64,000 nucleotides of DNA from Acidithiobacillus thiooxidans ATCC 19377 (GCF_009662475.1 NZ_CP045571.1:1610501-1674500); one strand, 5' to 3'. Shown: positions 1 through 8,998, counted from the first letter of the stretch. Translations and numbers: made by a program. Notes: generated by a model from the sequence alone, not told the origin.

Positions 1-1
1 A

Positions 2-841
2 TATGTGAAAAATGAACAAAAAAATATGGATACAATTCCTTCAAATATTAGTGAGCACTTCAACTTCTTTCGAAATTGGAGCAGATCCACCTATGGCGAT
101 GCTCCAGAAGGATTACAGGGATATTTATTCCTTTGGCGTATAGCGCGTGACGAAAGAAAAGGGTTGCTCATCAAGTTGCAAGATTCGTCCGTAGGGAGAT
201 TCGTGAAAACGTTTTCAAAGCGACACCGACTTCTGGACGACGAAGGAAAATTACTGAAACTCAATATATCGCGCCTGCGACCCACTATGGCCACGGATCT
301 ATACCGGCGTACACGAGACGTGCGTCGTGTGCAGATGGCGCTAGGGCATGCGCAGGCCGATACCACGCTTCGATACTACGTCACACAACCCTTAGAATCA
401 GAAAGAGATTATGCTTTTATAATTAATAGCATGGTGAATCAGTTCTCAAAGACGGAGGTAGAGGGTAAAGTCATGCTGGCAGCAGATGGTTCCGTGCCAC
501 TGGAGAATATAAAAAATCTAATGAGTGGTGGATACAATACAGGGATAGCGCGGTGTCAAAATCCGTTTCGCGAAAACGAATCGGTGTGCAAGAAGTTTCT
601 CACTTGTTTTCGTTGCCCCAATATGTGTGTTTTTGAGGATGATCTTTGGCGACTATTAAGCTTTTACTATAGGCTTTTAGCTGAACGTAGCAAAATCAAC
701 CCCAACCATTGGGCCAAAACCTATGCGCCCATTATTCGACGCATAGATATAGATATTCTTCCAAACTTCTCCAGTTCTGTCGTCGCCTTAGCGAAGGAAA
801 AAGCCCAAAAAGATCCACACCCTACCTGGCGGAGCGCTTAG
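2..841 (+). CDS. Tyrosine recombinase, Tn554 TnpA-like (5' end outside window)
   Basis: Catalytic C-terminal half of a tyrosine recombinase, first gene of a recombinase trio. The reading frame is open to the window edge, so the N-terminus probably lies upstream; a GTG at position 5 is only the first possible start inside the window. The segment NISRLRPTMATDLYRRT carries the second arginine region and LGHAQADTTLRYY carries the late histidine and the nucleophilic tyrosine. A cysteine-rich tail follows (CQNP, CKKF, CFRCPNMC), typical of Tn554-family recombinases. It ends with TAG at 839-841 directly against the ATG of the next recombinase, so the trio is translationally linked. Role inferred from the family: strand exchange during site-specific transposition. 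Confidence 0.75.
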   Translation, partial: YVKNEQKNMDTIPSNISEHFNFFRNWSRSTYGDAPEGLQGYLFLWRIARDERKGLLIKLQDSSVGRFVKTFSKRHRLLDDEGKLLKLNISRLRPTMATDLYRRTRDVRRVQMALGHAQADTTLRYYVTQPLESERDYAFIINSMVNQFSKTEVEGKVMLAADGSVPLENIKNLMSGGYNTGIARCQNPFRENESVCKKFLTCFRCPNMCVFEDDLWRLLSFYYRLLAERSKINPNHWAKTYAPIIRRIDIDILPNFSSSVVALAKEKAQKDPHPTWRSA

Positions 842-2758
842 ATGGCAGCAGGAAATTTATCGTTTCGTGAATTTCGCGCATTGAGCCTGATTGAAAAGAT
901 GAAAATACCTGTCTCTATGGATGTCGCTCGAGACGGTTCTTCAGTAGTGGTCAGCCGATTTGGCGATATTATATGGGACTTTTATCCGTTAATTCCACAA
1001 GATAATTTAAGCGAATCCGTAAAGAGAATATTATGGGATGTAGCCTTGCCGGATGGGAAAAGGTTGACTGATGCTGAATTTTTATCACTACTAATGGCCT
1101 CCAAGGAGTTTATATGGTCACTTTATGCTGAACCGGTAGAAGGGAAAAAGCGTCCTTCATTGCTTACAATAATTCACAAGCACGCTTATTTAAGGCATTT
1201 ATTGTACTGGATGACGAAAAATAAGATTCGTTCATTCTCAGAGTTGACTGGCCGCAGCATTGAATATTGTAATTATCTGAAGAACAAAAACAATAAACCA
1301 CTGAAGCCGGGAACTCTGCTAATGTATTTGGGTGTTGTTGAAGATTTATATAAACAACAAGATAAACTGAGTGATGCGATAAGAGCTCATCCATGGCCAT
1401 TGGAAACGACTTATTCTTTATCCGGCATACTTCAATCATCAAAAAACTACCGAATACCTTCGACAGAGTTTATTCCCGACGATTTTGCCGCTCTAATTGC
1501 TCAAAAAGCGATTGATTATGTTGTCAATAAATCTGATTATATATTGAAAATAGAAGAATTCTTTGATCCTTACGGGAAAATCAGCCCGTCAGACCAGTTG
1601 GAGTCATTAACAGCAAATATATCCGAGCCATACATTATAAGCACTAAAACCATTCTCAATAAAGAAAAAATATTATTGCGCACTGCTTGTTATATCATCA
1701 TTGCAATGTTTTCAGGAATACGCGATTCTGAAATAAAATCTCTTGAAACTGATTGTGTGATTCATAGACCAAGCAAAGATGGACTAGTAGATACGATCTG
1801 GATAAAAGGAATGATTTATAAAACTGGTCTGCGTCAAAAGTTATGGCAGGTACCGCCTATTGTAGAAACAGCAATTGATGTTTTGACTCGTTTATCGGAG
1901 CCATTGCGTTACATATTCGAACAGGAAGAGAAATATATAAAAGATCAATCAATTGAAAACCAAGGAATAATAAATATCGAACACAACAAAAGAATTAATA
2001 CTATAAAAAAACAAAAAAATAAGCTATTTATTGCTTTGAATAGGAAATATGGTAAATCTATATCCGTAATAAATGGTTCAACCATAAATCATAATATACA
2101 GCATTTCTGTGAGCAATTATTGAGTTCTGGTAGCTCTGAAAGCCCATTTCATCTACATCCTCATCAGTTTCGACGAACGTATGCGCGATTCATCGCCCGC
2201 TCGGAATTGGGTGATTTACTGGCACTGCGCGAACATTTCGGTCATTGGAGCCTGGATATGACCACTTATTATGCGGATGGGGGTGCAGATGAGTATGAAT
2301 CGGACATCGAATTGATGGCTATGGTCACGCAGGAAAAGCAAACCCGGCAATCCGAGATTATGACTGGGTTGTTGGATTCAGAGGCCCCTTTGGCCAAGGG
2401 TGGTGAATGGCTGAAAGCCTGGCGATCCTCAGTCCGCACGGCGGAAAACAAAGAAAAGCTGATTGCGGAGTATTCAGGATCCATCACCCTGAATGGAACC
2501 GGTCATTCCTGGTGCGTGGGAAACGCCCGGGGAACGGGATGTGGGGGCTTGTGCATTTTCGAAGCGCAAATGTGTGTGGATTGCCAGTATGGCATTATTG
2601 GTCCTGAACATCGGCCGGTCTGGGAGGGTATTCGTGACCAACAAAAGGAGGCGTTGGCTTTGGATGATATGGGAGAATCGGGTCGCGCCCGGGCGCAGCT
2701 GATCCTGGACAAAGCCGAAACCGTTCTACGCAGACTTGAAGCATCAAAGGATCAATAA
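842..2758 (+). CDS. Tyrosine recombinase, Tn554 TnpB-like (638 aa)
   Basis: Large tyrosine recombinase, second member of the trio. The length of 638 aa is close to the roughly 630 aa of Tn554 TnpB. Catalytic elements visible: FSGIRDSEIKSLE (first arginine), HPHQFRRTYARF (HxxR box), and LREHFGHWSLDMTTYYAD (histidine and tyrosine). A C-terminal cysteine cluster, GGLCIFEAQMCVDCQYG, suggests metal binding. The start ATG abuts the stop of the upstream recombinase and the gene ends two bases before the third member. The first two thirds are clearly AT-richer than the hydrogenase genes nearby, consistent with horizontal origin. Identification of family is firm; the target site is unknown. Confidence 0.85.
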   Translation: MAAGNLSFREFRALSLIEKMKIPVSMDVARDGSSVVVSRFGDIIWDFYPLIPQDNLSESVKRILWDVALPDGKRLTDAEFLSLLMASKEFIWSLYAEPVEGKKRPSLLTIIHKHAYLRHLLYWMTKNKIRSFSELTGRSIEYCNYLKNKNNKPLKPGTLLMYLGVVEDLYKQQDKLSDAIRAHPWPLETTYSLSGILQSSKNYRIPSTEFIPDDFAALIAQKAIDYVVNKSDYILKIEEFFDPYGKISPSDQLESLTANISEPYIISTKTILNKEKILLRTACYIIIAMFSGIRDSEIKSLETDCVIHRPSKDGLVDTIWIKGMIYKTGLRQKLWQVPPIVETAIDVLTRLSEPLRYIFEQEEKYIKDQSIENQGIINIEHNKRINTIKKQKNKLFIALNRKYGKSISVINGSTINHNIQHFCEQLLSSGSSESPFHLHPHQFRRTYARFIARSELGDLLALREHFGHWSLDMTTYYADGGADEYESDIELMAMVTQEKQTRQSEIMTGLLDSEAPLAKGGEWLKAWRSSVRTAENKEKLIAEYSGSITLNGTGHSWCVGNARGTGCGGLCIFEAQMCVDCQYGIIGPEHRPVWEGIRDQQKEALALDDMGESGRARAQLILDKAETVLRRLEASKDQ

Positions 2759-2760
2759 TC

Positions 2761-3273
2761 ATGGGTTCGGACAAAAGCCTCGCAGCCTTGACGCAGCACG
2801 GTCAAAACTCGCTCAAGGCGACCCGCCGCAAGCTGGAAGCGGCACTGAGCCGTTTGGTGCATGGTAATCCGCGCCGGGTGAAAAAAGGGAGCAAAATCAC
2901 GGCCGCCGCCGTGGCTGTAGAAGCAGACGTGGATCGGGCGACGCTATACCGTTTTCATGAACCGATCCTGGTACAGATTCGTAAAATCAACGACACGGCC
3001 CCTCGTACACAACTCAAGGCCCATCGTTCCGAATTGGCAGAGGCCGAAGCGAAACTCAAGGAATATCGGAAACTGGTAGAAGAAGCGCAAGCGGAAGTCG
3101 CCGCCCTGGCCCGAATCAATTACCGACTGGATCTCCGTATTCATGAACTGGAAACGCAACTGCAGGTTCGTGATGCCCGTATCGCGGACTATCAGAAACA
3201 GATGCGAGCGCCCGCAACCTTACAGAAAGTGGTCACCTTACCCAATGCCGGGGATGGAGAGACTCTATCCTGA
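2761..3273 (+). CDS. Third recombinase-trio protein, TnpC/DUF6262-like
   Basis: Small accessory protein of the trio, 170 aa. The N-terminal half has a helix-turn-helix-like stretch (KITAAAVAVEADVDRATLYRF) and the second half is a long charged coiled coil (about residues 80-145, rich in Glu, Ala, Arg and Leu heptads). This arrangement matches the Tn554 TnpC / DUF6262 family, which assists orientation or completion of transposition. It starts two bases after the TnpB-like stop. It is GC-rich, unlike the AT-rich first part of the preceding gene. Confidence 0.75.
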   Translation: MGSDKSLAALTQHGQNSLKATRRKLEAALSRLVHGNPRRVKKGSKITAAAVAVEADVDRATLYRFHEPILVQIRKINDTAPRTQLKAHRSELAEAEAKLKEYRKLVEEAQAEVAALARINYRLDLRIHELETQLQVRDARIADYQKQMRAPATLQKVVTLPNAGDGETLS

Positions 3274-3507
3274 CGGTTTTGCGCCGGAGAATGGCCAATT
3301 CCCAAAATGCGTACAAGATGATGCGCGATATTTTCTACAGGTATATCCACTTTTCTTTACTCAAGTGCAACAATAGTTCGCCCCAGTCGCTCACCAGCCA
3401 AGAGACTTTTAACTGATTACGGGTTTTCTTAGGAAACGGGAGGGCCTTTATTTTTAATCTGATCAACCCGCTGACACAATCCAACGCGGAGGACTGCGTT
3501 AGTTGCA
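3274..3507. other. Gap between recombinase trio and hydrogenase regulator
   Basis: No convincing gene. A weak stem, GTTTTC/GGAAAC around 3423-3437, followed by a T-rich stretch near 3447-3456, could terminate the plus-strand trio. An AACGC/GCGTT stem lies near 3482-3500. The end of the Tn554-like element probably falls here but no terminal repeat can be recognised. Confidence 0.3.
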
Positions 3508-4959
3508 TCATGATATCTCTATATCGATGGCGTACCGCTTAATTTTGTTGGCCAGTCCCACCCTGGAAAGGCCAAGTGCTTCGGCGGCGCGACTTTGATT
3601 GCCGTGGCAACGTTTCAGCGCAGAGATGACCATGCTACGTTCCAGATTTTCCGTCAGTTCCTTCAATGTACCGCTTTCTCCCGTCGGAATGGGCTGTTTA
3701 GGCTCTTTGATCCGGTAGTTAATGATCGTATCGGAAAGGCGATCCGCAGTGATCGGTTGCCCGGATGGGGCGAGTGCCACGGTCCGGCGAATTTCATTTT
3801 CCAGTTCCCGAACGTTTCCTGGGAAAGGATACTGTTGCAAGATGTTCAATGCCTCATGACCGATGCCGGCATAGGATTTACCCAGACTCGTGGAGAATTG
3901 TTTGGCAAAATGTTCCGCAAGTAATTGGATGTCTTCCGGCCGGTCTCGCAGTGGTGGAATGCTGATTTCGAGTCCCTTCAAACGATAATACAAATCCTGC
4001 CGAAAGTTGCCCTGCTCCACCAGTTGGTCGAGCGGCACATTGGTGACGGCGATGATCCGCACATCGGAATAATGCGTTTTATCGCTGCCGAGTGGTTTCA
4101 CTTCGCCGGATTGCAGGAAACGGAGCAAGTTGGCCTGCAAAGAGACGGACATGTCTTCTATTTCGTCCAACAGGACCGTGCCACCATCCGCCGCAGAGAA
4201 CAGGCCGAGACGATCGCTCAGCGCCCCAGTATAAGCCCCGCGATGATGGCCAAACAGTTCCGACTGGAGTAATTCTGCAGGAACGCCGCCACAGTTTTGC
4301 GCGAGAAATATCTGTTCACGGCGATGGCTGTGGTAATGGATGCCGCGTGCAAGCAATTCCTTCCCGGTGCCTGTCTCTCCATAAATTAGTATGGGTAAAT
4401 CCGTGGTTGCGGCACGTTTTGCCAGTTCGCATATTTTATGCATGGCCTGACTACAGAAGAATAATCCATCGAATTGGAGTGACGGTTGATTTGGATTCGA
4501 AGCGGCAGCGACTGCCTTGGATTTCTGATGTCTGGATAAATCATGGGTAAGTTGGCGATGTTCGCGGGAAATTTCACGGTATTCCAGCGCCCGTTTCAGG
4601 CTCAGGGTCACCAGTTCCGGAAATAGAGGTTTCCGCAGATATTCGTAAACGGCGGCGACATGCAGGGCGTCGGCAAACTCGCTGGAGTCCGTACCCAGGC
4701 CACATAGAAATCTTATCGCATATGGTTGTCGGGTGCGGAAGTCAAAGAGGCACTGGGTGCCTGACATATCCTCCAGTCTTGCGTCGCAGATGATGACATC
4801 CACAGGATGTGTGCCGACGAGGGCCAGCGCCTCTGCGGCGCTGGAGACGATGATGCATTCATACTGTGTGGACAACGCCCAGCTCAGGTTGCGGGCTTCC
4901 TGCTCATCCGTTAGGACTAACAAAATAGTAGCGGGGACCGCGCGCTGATTTGCCGTCAT
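3508..4959 (-). CDS. hupR: Sigma-54-dependent response regulator, HupR/HoxA-like
   Basis: NtrC-family activator, 483 aa. The receiver domain has the phospho-acceptor Asp59 (IICDARLEDM) and the conserved Lys110 (YLRKP). The AAA+ domain has Walker A GETGTGKE (about 194-201), the sigma-54 contact loop GAYTGA (241-246; Tyr for the usual Phe) and Walker B LLDE (263-266). A Fis-type helix-turn-helix ends the protein (NQSRAAEALGLSRVGLANKI). The gene is divergent from hupSL, whose upstream region holds a perfect sigma-54 promoter and a dyad, so it very likely activates the hydrogenase operon. No sensor kinase partner is in the window. In HupR/HoxA-type regulators the unphosphorylated form may be the active one; that cannot be read here. 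Confidence 0.88.
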   Translation of the reverse strand: MTANQRAVPATILLVLTDEQEARNLSWALSTQYECIIVSSAAEALALVGTHPVDVIICDARLEDMSGTQCLFDFRTRQPYAIRFLCGLGTDSSEFADALHVAAVYEYLRKPLFPELVTLSLKRALEYREISREHRQLTHDLSRHQKSKAVAAASNPNQPSLQFDGLFFCSQAMHKICELAKRAATTDLPILIYGETGTGKELLARGIHYHSHRREQIFLAQNCGGVPAELLQSELFGHHRGAYTGALSDRLGLFSAADGGTVLLDEIEDMSVSLQANLLRFLQSGEVKPLGSDKTHYSDVRIIAVTNVPLDQLVEQGNFRQDLYYRLKGLEISIPPLRDRPEDIQLLAEHFAKQFSTSLGKSYAGIGHEALNILQQYPFPGNVRELENEIRRTVALAPSGQPITADRLSDTIINYRIKEPKQPIPTGESGTLKELTENLERSMVISALKRCHGNQSRAAEALGLSRVGLANKIKRYAIDIEIS

Positions 4960-5008
4960 CTGTACCTCAGAATGAAAAGAAAGTATGCACGCAGTATATT
5001 AACTTTCT

Positions 5009-5022
5009 TTGCAATTATGCAA
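5009..5022. promoter_or_regulatory. Inverted repeat TTGCA-ATTA-TGCAA, candidate activator site
   Basis: A perfect 5-bp-arm dyad with a 4-bp spacer lies about 55 bp upstream of the sigma-54 -24 element and 50 bp from the divergent regulator gene. This is the usual position for an enhancer-type binding site of an NtrC-family activator. Binding by the neighbouring HupR-like protein is inferred. Confidence 0.45.
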
Positions 5023-5075
5023 GTTGTTTGGGTAGGTTTTTATATATCTTATTGTTTAACAGCAATGTTATTGTT

Positions 5076-5091
5076 TGGCACCTCTTTTGCT
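5076..5091 (+). promoter_or_regulatory. Sigma-54 (-24/-12) promoter of the hydrogenase operon
   Basis: TGGCACC-TCTT-TTGCT matches the sigma-54 consensus TGGCAC-N5-TTGCW exactly, with the GG and GC dinucleotides at the required spacing. It ends 52 bp before the hupS start codon. The divergent neighbour encodes a sigma-54 activator, which strongly supports the call. Confidence 0.85.
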
Positions 5092-5143
5092 TCGCGATTC
5101 TCGTAGTATCCATTGACTATTTTATTATGAGGAGGTTACGACG

Positions 5144-6106
5144 ATGGCGAACGTGCTTTGGCTCCAAGGAGGAGCCTGTTCTGGAAATACCATGTCTTTT
5201 CTTAATGCAGAGGAGCCGAGTGCTTGCGATCTGGTGACGGATTTTGGCATCAAGGTGCTCTGGCAGCCCTCTCTCGGAGTGGAACTGGGGGACAATGTTC
5301 AGAAGTTACTTCGGGATTGTGTGTCTGGGGCAATTCCCCTGGATATATTCGTTTTCGAGGGTACCGTGGTTAACGCCCCCAATGGTACTGGGACCTGGAA
5401 TCGTTTTGCCGGTCGTCCGATGAAAGACTGGGTGAAGGAGTTAACAGGTGCTGCCCAGTACGTAGTGGCGTTGGGAGATTGTGCGACATGGGGAGGCATC
5501 CCGGCAACGGCCCCGAACCCCAGTGATTCTCAGGGGCTTCAGTTCCTCAAAAAGCAGCACGGCGGTTTCCTGGGGGCGGGCTTCAAAAGCAAAGCTGGGC
5601 TTCCTGTCATCAATATCCCCGGTTGTCCTGCCCATCCGGACTGGATCACCCAGGTACTGGTGGCAGTGGCGACAGGGCGCGCCGGAGAACTGGAGCTGGA
5701 TGATCTGCAGCGTCCAAAGACGTTTTTCAAAAGTTTCACCCAGACGGGATGTACCCGCAACATGCACTTTGCTTACAAGGTTTCCGCCACGGAATTTGGG
5801 CAGAGAAAAGGCTGTCTCTTTTATGACCTGGGCTGCCGTGGCCCGATGACGCATTCACCCTGTAACCGCATTCTGTGGAACCGGCAGTCCTCGAAGACCC
5901 GTGCGGGGATGCCCTGCTTGGGTTGTACCGAGCCGGAGTTCCCTTTCTTCGATCTGGCACCAGGCAGTGTATTCAAAACCCAGACTGTGATGGGGGTGCC
6001 GAAAGACCTGCCAGAGGGTGTGGACAAGTCCGCTTATATCAAGCTTACGTCAGCCGCCAAGAGTGCTTCGCCAGCCTGGGCTGAAAAAGACATCTTTGTA
6101 GTTTGA
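5144..6106 (+). CDS. hupS: [NiFe] uptake hydrogenase small subunit, group 2 type
   Basis: Electron-transfer subunit carrying three Fe-S clusters, 320 aa. The proximal cluster region begins LQGGACSGNT (Cys12), then GDCATWGG and GCPAHPDW. The C-terminal medial and distal cluster ligands are in TGCTRNMHF, GCLFYDLGCRGP, SPCNRILW and GMPCLGCTEPE. There is no twin-arginine signal peptide, unlike the periplasmic group 1 enzymes, so the enzyme should be cytoplasmic or bound to the inner face of the membrane. The start ATG is preceded by GAGGAGG at about 5129. It is the first gene behind the sigma-54 promoter and is followed 51 bp later by hupL. Confidence 0.93.
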   Translation: MANVLWLQGGACSGNTMSFLNAEEPSACDLVTDFGIKVLWQPSLGVELGDNVQKLLRDCVSGAIPLDIFVFEGTVVNAPNGTGTWNRFAGRPMKDWVKELTGAAQYVVALGDCATWGGIPATAPNPSDSQGLQFLKKQHGGFLGAGFKSKAGLPVINIPGCPAHPDWITQVLVAVATGRAGELELDDLQRPKTFFKSFTQTGCTRNMHFAYKVSATEFGQRKGCLFYDLGCRGPMTHSPCNRILWNRQSSKTRAGMPCLGCTEPEFPFFDLAPGSVFKTQTVMGVPKDLPEGVDKSAYIKLTSAAKSASPAWAEKDIFVV

Positions 6107-6157
6107 GACGCGGAGCGACGCTTTTACTTTTTATTGCATTTTGGAGGAGATATTGAC

Positions 6158-7756
6158 ATGGCAACATCCGTACAGACACTGGATATCAGTCCAGTTGGCC
6201 GAGTGGAGGGGGATCTGGATGTACGCGTGGACATTCGGGACGGCGTGGTAGTCGAAGCCTACACGCAGGCTGAATTGTTCCGTGGCTTCGAGGTCATTTT
6301 AAGAGATAAGGACCCGCAGGCGGGGTTGGTGGTAACACCGCGTGCCTGTGGTATTTGCGGCGCCTCGCACCTGACCTGTGCCGCTTGGGCACTGGACACG
6401 GCATGGCAGACGGAAGTGCCACGCAACGCCATCCTGGCCAGAAATATCGGTCAGCTTGCGGAAAGTCTGCAAAGCTTGCCGCGTCATCATTATGGATTGT
6501 TCATGATTGATATGGTGAATGAGAACTATCGGCATGGCAAATTCTATGACGAGGCGGTCAGGCGGTACGCCCCGTTTACGGGTACCAATTACGAAATCGG
6601 CGTGACGATATCCGGCAAGCCCGTAGAAATCTATGCGCTCTTCGGGGGGCAGTGGCCGCATTCCAGCTACATGGTTCCCGGCGGCGTTATGTGCGCACCC
6701 ACCTTGGCTGATGTTACCCGTTCCTGGTCCATACTGGAGTATTACCGTACCAACTGGCTGGAACGGGTATGGTTGGGGTGTTCGATGGAGCGTTATGAGC
6801 AAATTAAGTCCTATGATGATTTCATGGCGTGGCTAGACGAGCGCCCGGAACACGCTAATTCCGACCTGGGAATGTATTATCGGATCGGCGAGGATATTGG
6901 GCTGATGAAGTTTGGTGAGGGGTTGGGCAAGTACGTTTCGTGGGGCTATCTTCCCCATGAGGACCGTTACCAGCATCCGACCATTGACACACGGCAACAG
7001 TCAGTCTTCATGAAGGGCGGGGTTTACGATGCGAAGGCCGACAAGTTTCATCCCATGGATCAGTCCTTCACCCGAGAATCGACGACCCACGGCTGGTATG
7101 ACGAAGGAAACAGCCCTGTCCATCCCTTCAACCGGAACACGAGGCCGATGCAATCCAATGATCGAGACTTCAATGGGGCCTACACTTGGTGTACCGAAGT
7201 TGCCCATGAGCAGTTGGGGCGCATGGAAGCCGGTCCCTTATCCCGGCAATTGATCGCCGGCGGCGACCATGGCGAATCCTGGCAGCATTCCGACCCCTTC
7301 ATTCTGGACGTCTACAAGAAAATGGGCCCCAGTCTATGGTTGCGGCATTTTGCGCGGATGCATGAGGCGGTGAAGCTTTATCGCCAGGCCGAACATTGCC
7401 TGCGTGAGTTCCGCCTGAACGAACCATTCTACATCAAGCCCCGCGAACGGGATGGGCAAGGGTGGGGTGCCACGGAGGCCATACGTGGCGCACTGGCACA
7501 CTGGATTGAAGTAAAGGGTGGCAAGATCAGTAATTACCAGATCATTGCACCTACCACCTGGAATGTAGGTCCCCACGACGCGCAGGGTGGCCGTGGTCCC
7601 ATCGAGGAGGCGTTGATTGGAACCCCTATCGCGAATCCAGCGGACCCGGTGGAAGTCGGGCATGTGGCCCGTTCGTTCGATTCCTGTCTGGTTTGTACGG
7701 TGCATGCCCATGATGCCAAGTCCGGAAAGGAGCTCGCCCGTTTCCGCACTGCCTGA
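6158..7756 (+). CDS. hupL: [NiFe] uptake hydrogenase large subunit, group 2 type
   Basis: Catalytic subunit, 532 aa, oxidising H2 at the NiFe(CN)2CO centre. The start at 6158 is chosen because GGAGGAG sits 15 bp upstream. Ligand motif L1 is RACGICGASH with Cys64 and Cys67; motif L2 is DSCLVCTVH with Cys510, Cys513 and His516. The 16-residue tail after His516 is the expected propeptide removed by the maturation protease encoded downstream. The L2 motif has Ser where many families have Pro (DPCxxC). The enzyme pairs with HupS. Confidence 0.93.
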   Translation: MATSVQTLDISPVGRVEGDLDVRVDIRDGVVVEAYTQAELFRGFEVILRDKDPQAGLVVTPRACGICGASHLTCAAWALDTAWQTEVPRNAILARNIGQLAESLQSLPRHHYGLFMIDMVNENYRHGKFYDEAVRRYAPFTGTNYEIGVTISGKPVEIYALFGGQWPHSSYMVPGGVMCAPTLADVTRSWSILEYYRTNWLERVWLGCSMERYEQIKSYDDFMAWLDERPEHANSDLGMYYRIGEDIGLMKFGEGLGKYVSWGYLPHEDRYQHPTIDTRQQSVFMKGGVYDAKADKFHPMDQSFTRESTTHGWYDEGNSPVHPFNRNTRPMQSNDRDFNGAYTWCTEVAHEQLGRMEAGPLSRQLIAGGDHGESWQHSDPFILDVYKKMGPSLWLRHFARMHEAVKLYRQAEHCLREFRLNEPFYIKPRERDGQGWGATEAIRGALAHWIEVKGGKISNYQIIAPTTWNVGPHDAQGGRGPIEEALIGTPIANPADPVEVGHVARSFDSCLVCTVHAHDAKSGKELARFRTA

Positions 7757-7775
7757 GTCGTATAATCTAAAAAAA

Positions 7776-7808
7776 GGGGGCGGATACCGGAGTGCAGGGT
7801 CCGGCCCC
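7776..7808 (+). terminator. Imperfect GC-rich hairpin after hupL
   Basis: GGGGGCGGA (7776-7784) pairs with TCCGGCCCC (7800-7808) with one mismatch; A-runs lie on both sides and no long T-run follows. It could attenuate transcription or protect the hupSL 3' end, giving more hupSL than maturation mRNA. It is not a classical terminator. Confidence 0.35.
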
Positions 7809-7847
7809 AAAAATTCAGCCACTTGAATCGAGAAAGGCAGGGGCATC

Positions 7848-8174
7848 ATGAATCACATGGCACATGAACATGAAGAGGACGCATTACGGGCACAAATTGC
7901 CAGCATGCTTAAAGCGGGACTGAAGACAGAAATCACTCCGTTTCCCGAAGACAGCAATGCTTTCGCGCAACTATTGCAGCGTATCCGCGAAGAAGCGGGA
8001 TCGGATCTGGAAAAGAAACTGGTGATTGGCGGCTTTACGGACTATCCCATGGGGGAAGACCAGCAGCGCTGTCAGGAGTGCATGTATTATCTCAACCACC
8101 GCCGCTGGTGTGATCTGCCGGAGCTGGACGTCCCGGTAGAGCCGGACTGGTGGTGCCGCCTGTGGCGTATATAG
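7848..8174 (+). CDS. Small four-cysteine hydrogenase-associated protein, copy 1
   Basis: 108 aa, function not recognised. The C-terminal half has a C-x2-C-x9-C-x14-C pattern in CQECMYYL, RRWCDLPEL and DWWCRLWRI, able to bind zinc or an Fe-S centre. It is a tandem paralogue of the next gene: both share the cysteine spacing, the CMYxL, CxLPEL and CRLWRI blocks, and an acidic N-terminus. The gene has a purine-rich site (AAAGGCAGGGG) about 10 bp upstream of the ATG. Its place between hupL and the protease suggests a role in assembly or electron transfer of this hydrogenase; that is inference. Confidence 0.7.
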   Translation: MNHMAHEHEEDALRAQIASMLKAGLKTEITPFPEDSNAFAQLLQRIREEAGSDLEKKLVIGGFTDYPMGEDQQRCQECMYYLNHRRWCDLPELDVPVEPDWWCRLWRI

Positions 8175-8189
8175 AGGGGGTATCTGGAT

Positions 8190-8522
8190 ATGCAGGACAT
8201 GGAAGAATTCCCGGAGGACGCGCCAATACGCGCGCGGCTGGAAAAATTGCTGCGTACTGGGTTGCGTACCGAAGCGGAGCCGCGTGCGTACGACCTGGAG
8301 ATGCAACAATCGGTGCTGACGCGTTTGCAAAAGGTGCCGGCGGAAGAGATCGCTGAACGTATCGGGATAGCCGGATTCACGCTGCATCCTTATGCAGCTG
8401 AGGGGATTGAGGAAGCGTGCGAAACGTGCATGTATTTCCTATCGCACCGGCAGTTCTGTGCGCTTCCTGAATTGATGTTACCGGTCAGGCCCGAATGGTC
8501 CTGTCGGTTGTGGCGAATTTAG
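8190..8522 (+). CDS. Small four-cysteine hydrogenase-associated protein, copy 2
   Basis: 110 aa, tandem paralogue of the preceding gene, 15 bp downstream of it. Same pattern: CETCMYFL, RQFCALPEL, EWSCRLWRI, with the cysteine spacing kept exactly. The N-terminus is more diverged. Two copies kept side by side imply either a heterodimer or two clients, for instance HupS and HupL or two Fe-S partners. No catalytic motif is visible. It ends TAG two bases before the hupD start. Confidence 0.7.
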   Translation: MQDMEEFPEDAPIRARLEKLLRTGLRTEAEPRAYDLEMQQSVLTRLQKVPAEEIAERIGIAGFTLHPYAAEGIEEACETCMYFLSHRQFCALPELMLPVRPEWSCRLWRI

Positions 8523-8524
8523 TC

Positions 8525-8998
8525 ATGCGTGTGGTGCTGGGATGCGGTAACTTGTACCGACGCGATGACGGAGTGGGAGTCACGGTTATTCAGCGGCTGC
8601 GAGGCGCGATGGATCCTTTGCCCGCAGATATCGCTCTCCATGATGCGGGCACCTCCGGCATGGATGTGATTTTCAGGGCCCGCGATTGTCGACAACTTAT
8701 CATTGTGGATGCGTGCCGGACGGGCAGTGAACCGGGAGCGGTGTTCAGGTTGCCTGGCAGCGAACTGGAATTGCCTCATACCCCAACCCTCACATTGCAC
8801 GACTTTCGCTGGGAACATGCGCTTTATGCCGGAAAGCGCATGTTTGGGGAGCGATTTCCCGAGCGGGTAACCGTCTTTTTGGTAGAGGGTACTGATTTCG
8901 GTTTTGGCGACGGGCTCACACCACCCGTGGAGAGAGCGATCCCCGCAGTATTAGCCCAGGTGAAAGCAGCGCTGGTCGAGCTGGAAACGGTATCATGA
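8525..8998 (+). CDS. hupD: Hydrogenase maturation protease (HupD/HyaD/HycI family)
   Basis: Nickel-dependent endopeptidase, 157 aa, which should remove the 16-residue tail of HupL after nickel insertion. The N-terminus GCGNLYRRDDGVG matches the family signature GxGNxLxxDDGxG, with an acidic nickel ligand. HDAGTSGMDV and the later HDFRWEHAL supply the second acidic and the histidine ligand regions. The ATG at 8525 is preferred over an upstream GTG because it begins just after the previous stop and aligns with the family N-terminus. It overlaps the next gene by 4 bp. Confidence 0.85.
   Translation: MRVVLGCGNLYRRDDGVGVTVIQRLRGAMDPLPADIALHDAGTSGMDVIFRARDCRQLIIVDACRTGSEPGAVFRLPGSELELPHTPTLTLHDFRWEHALYAGKRMFGERFPERVTVFLVEGTDFGFGDGLTPPVERAIPAVLAQVKAALVELETVS

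Noticed and set aside
5299-7849. Several minus-strand frames opposite hupS and hupL
   Set aside because: GC-rich shadows without start signals or recognisable domains.
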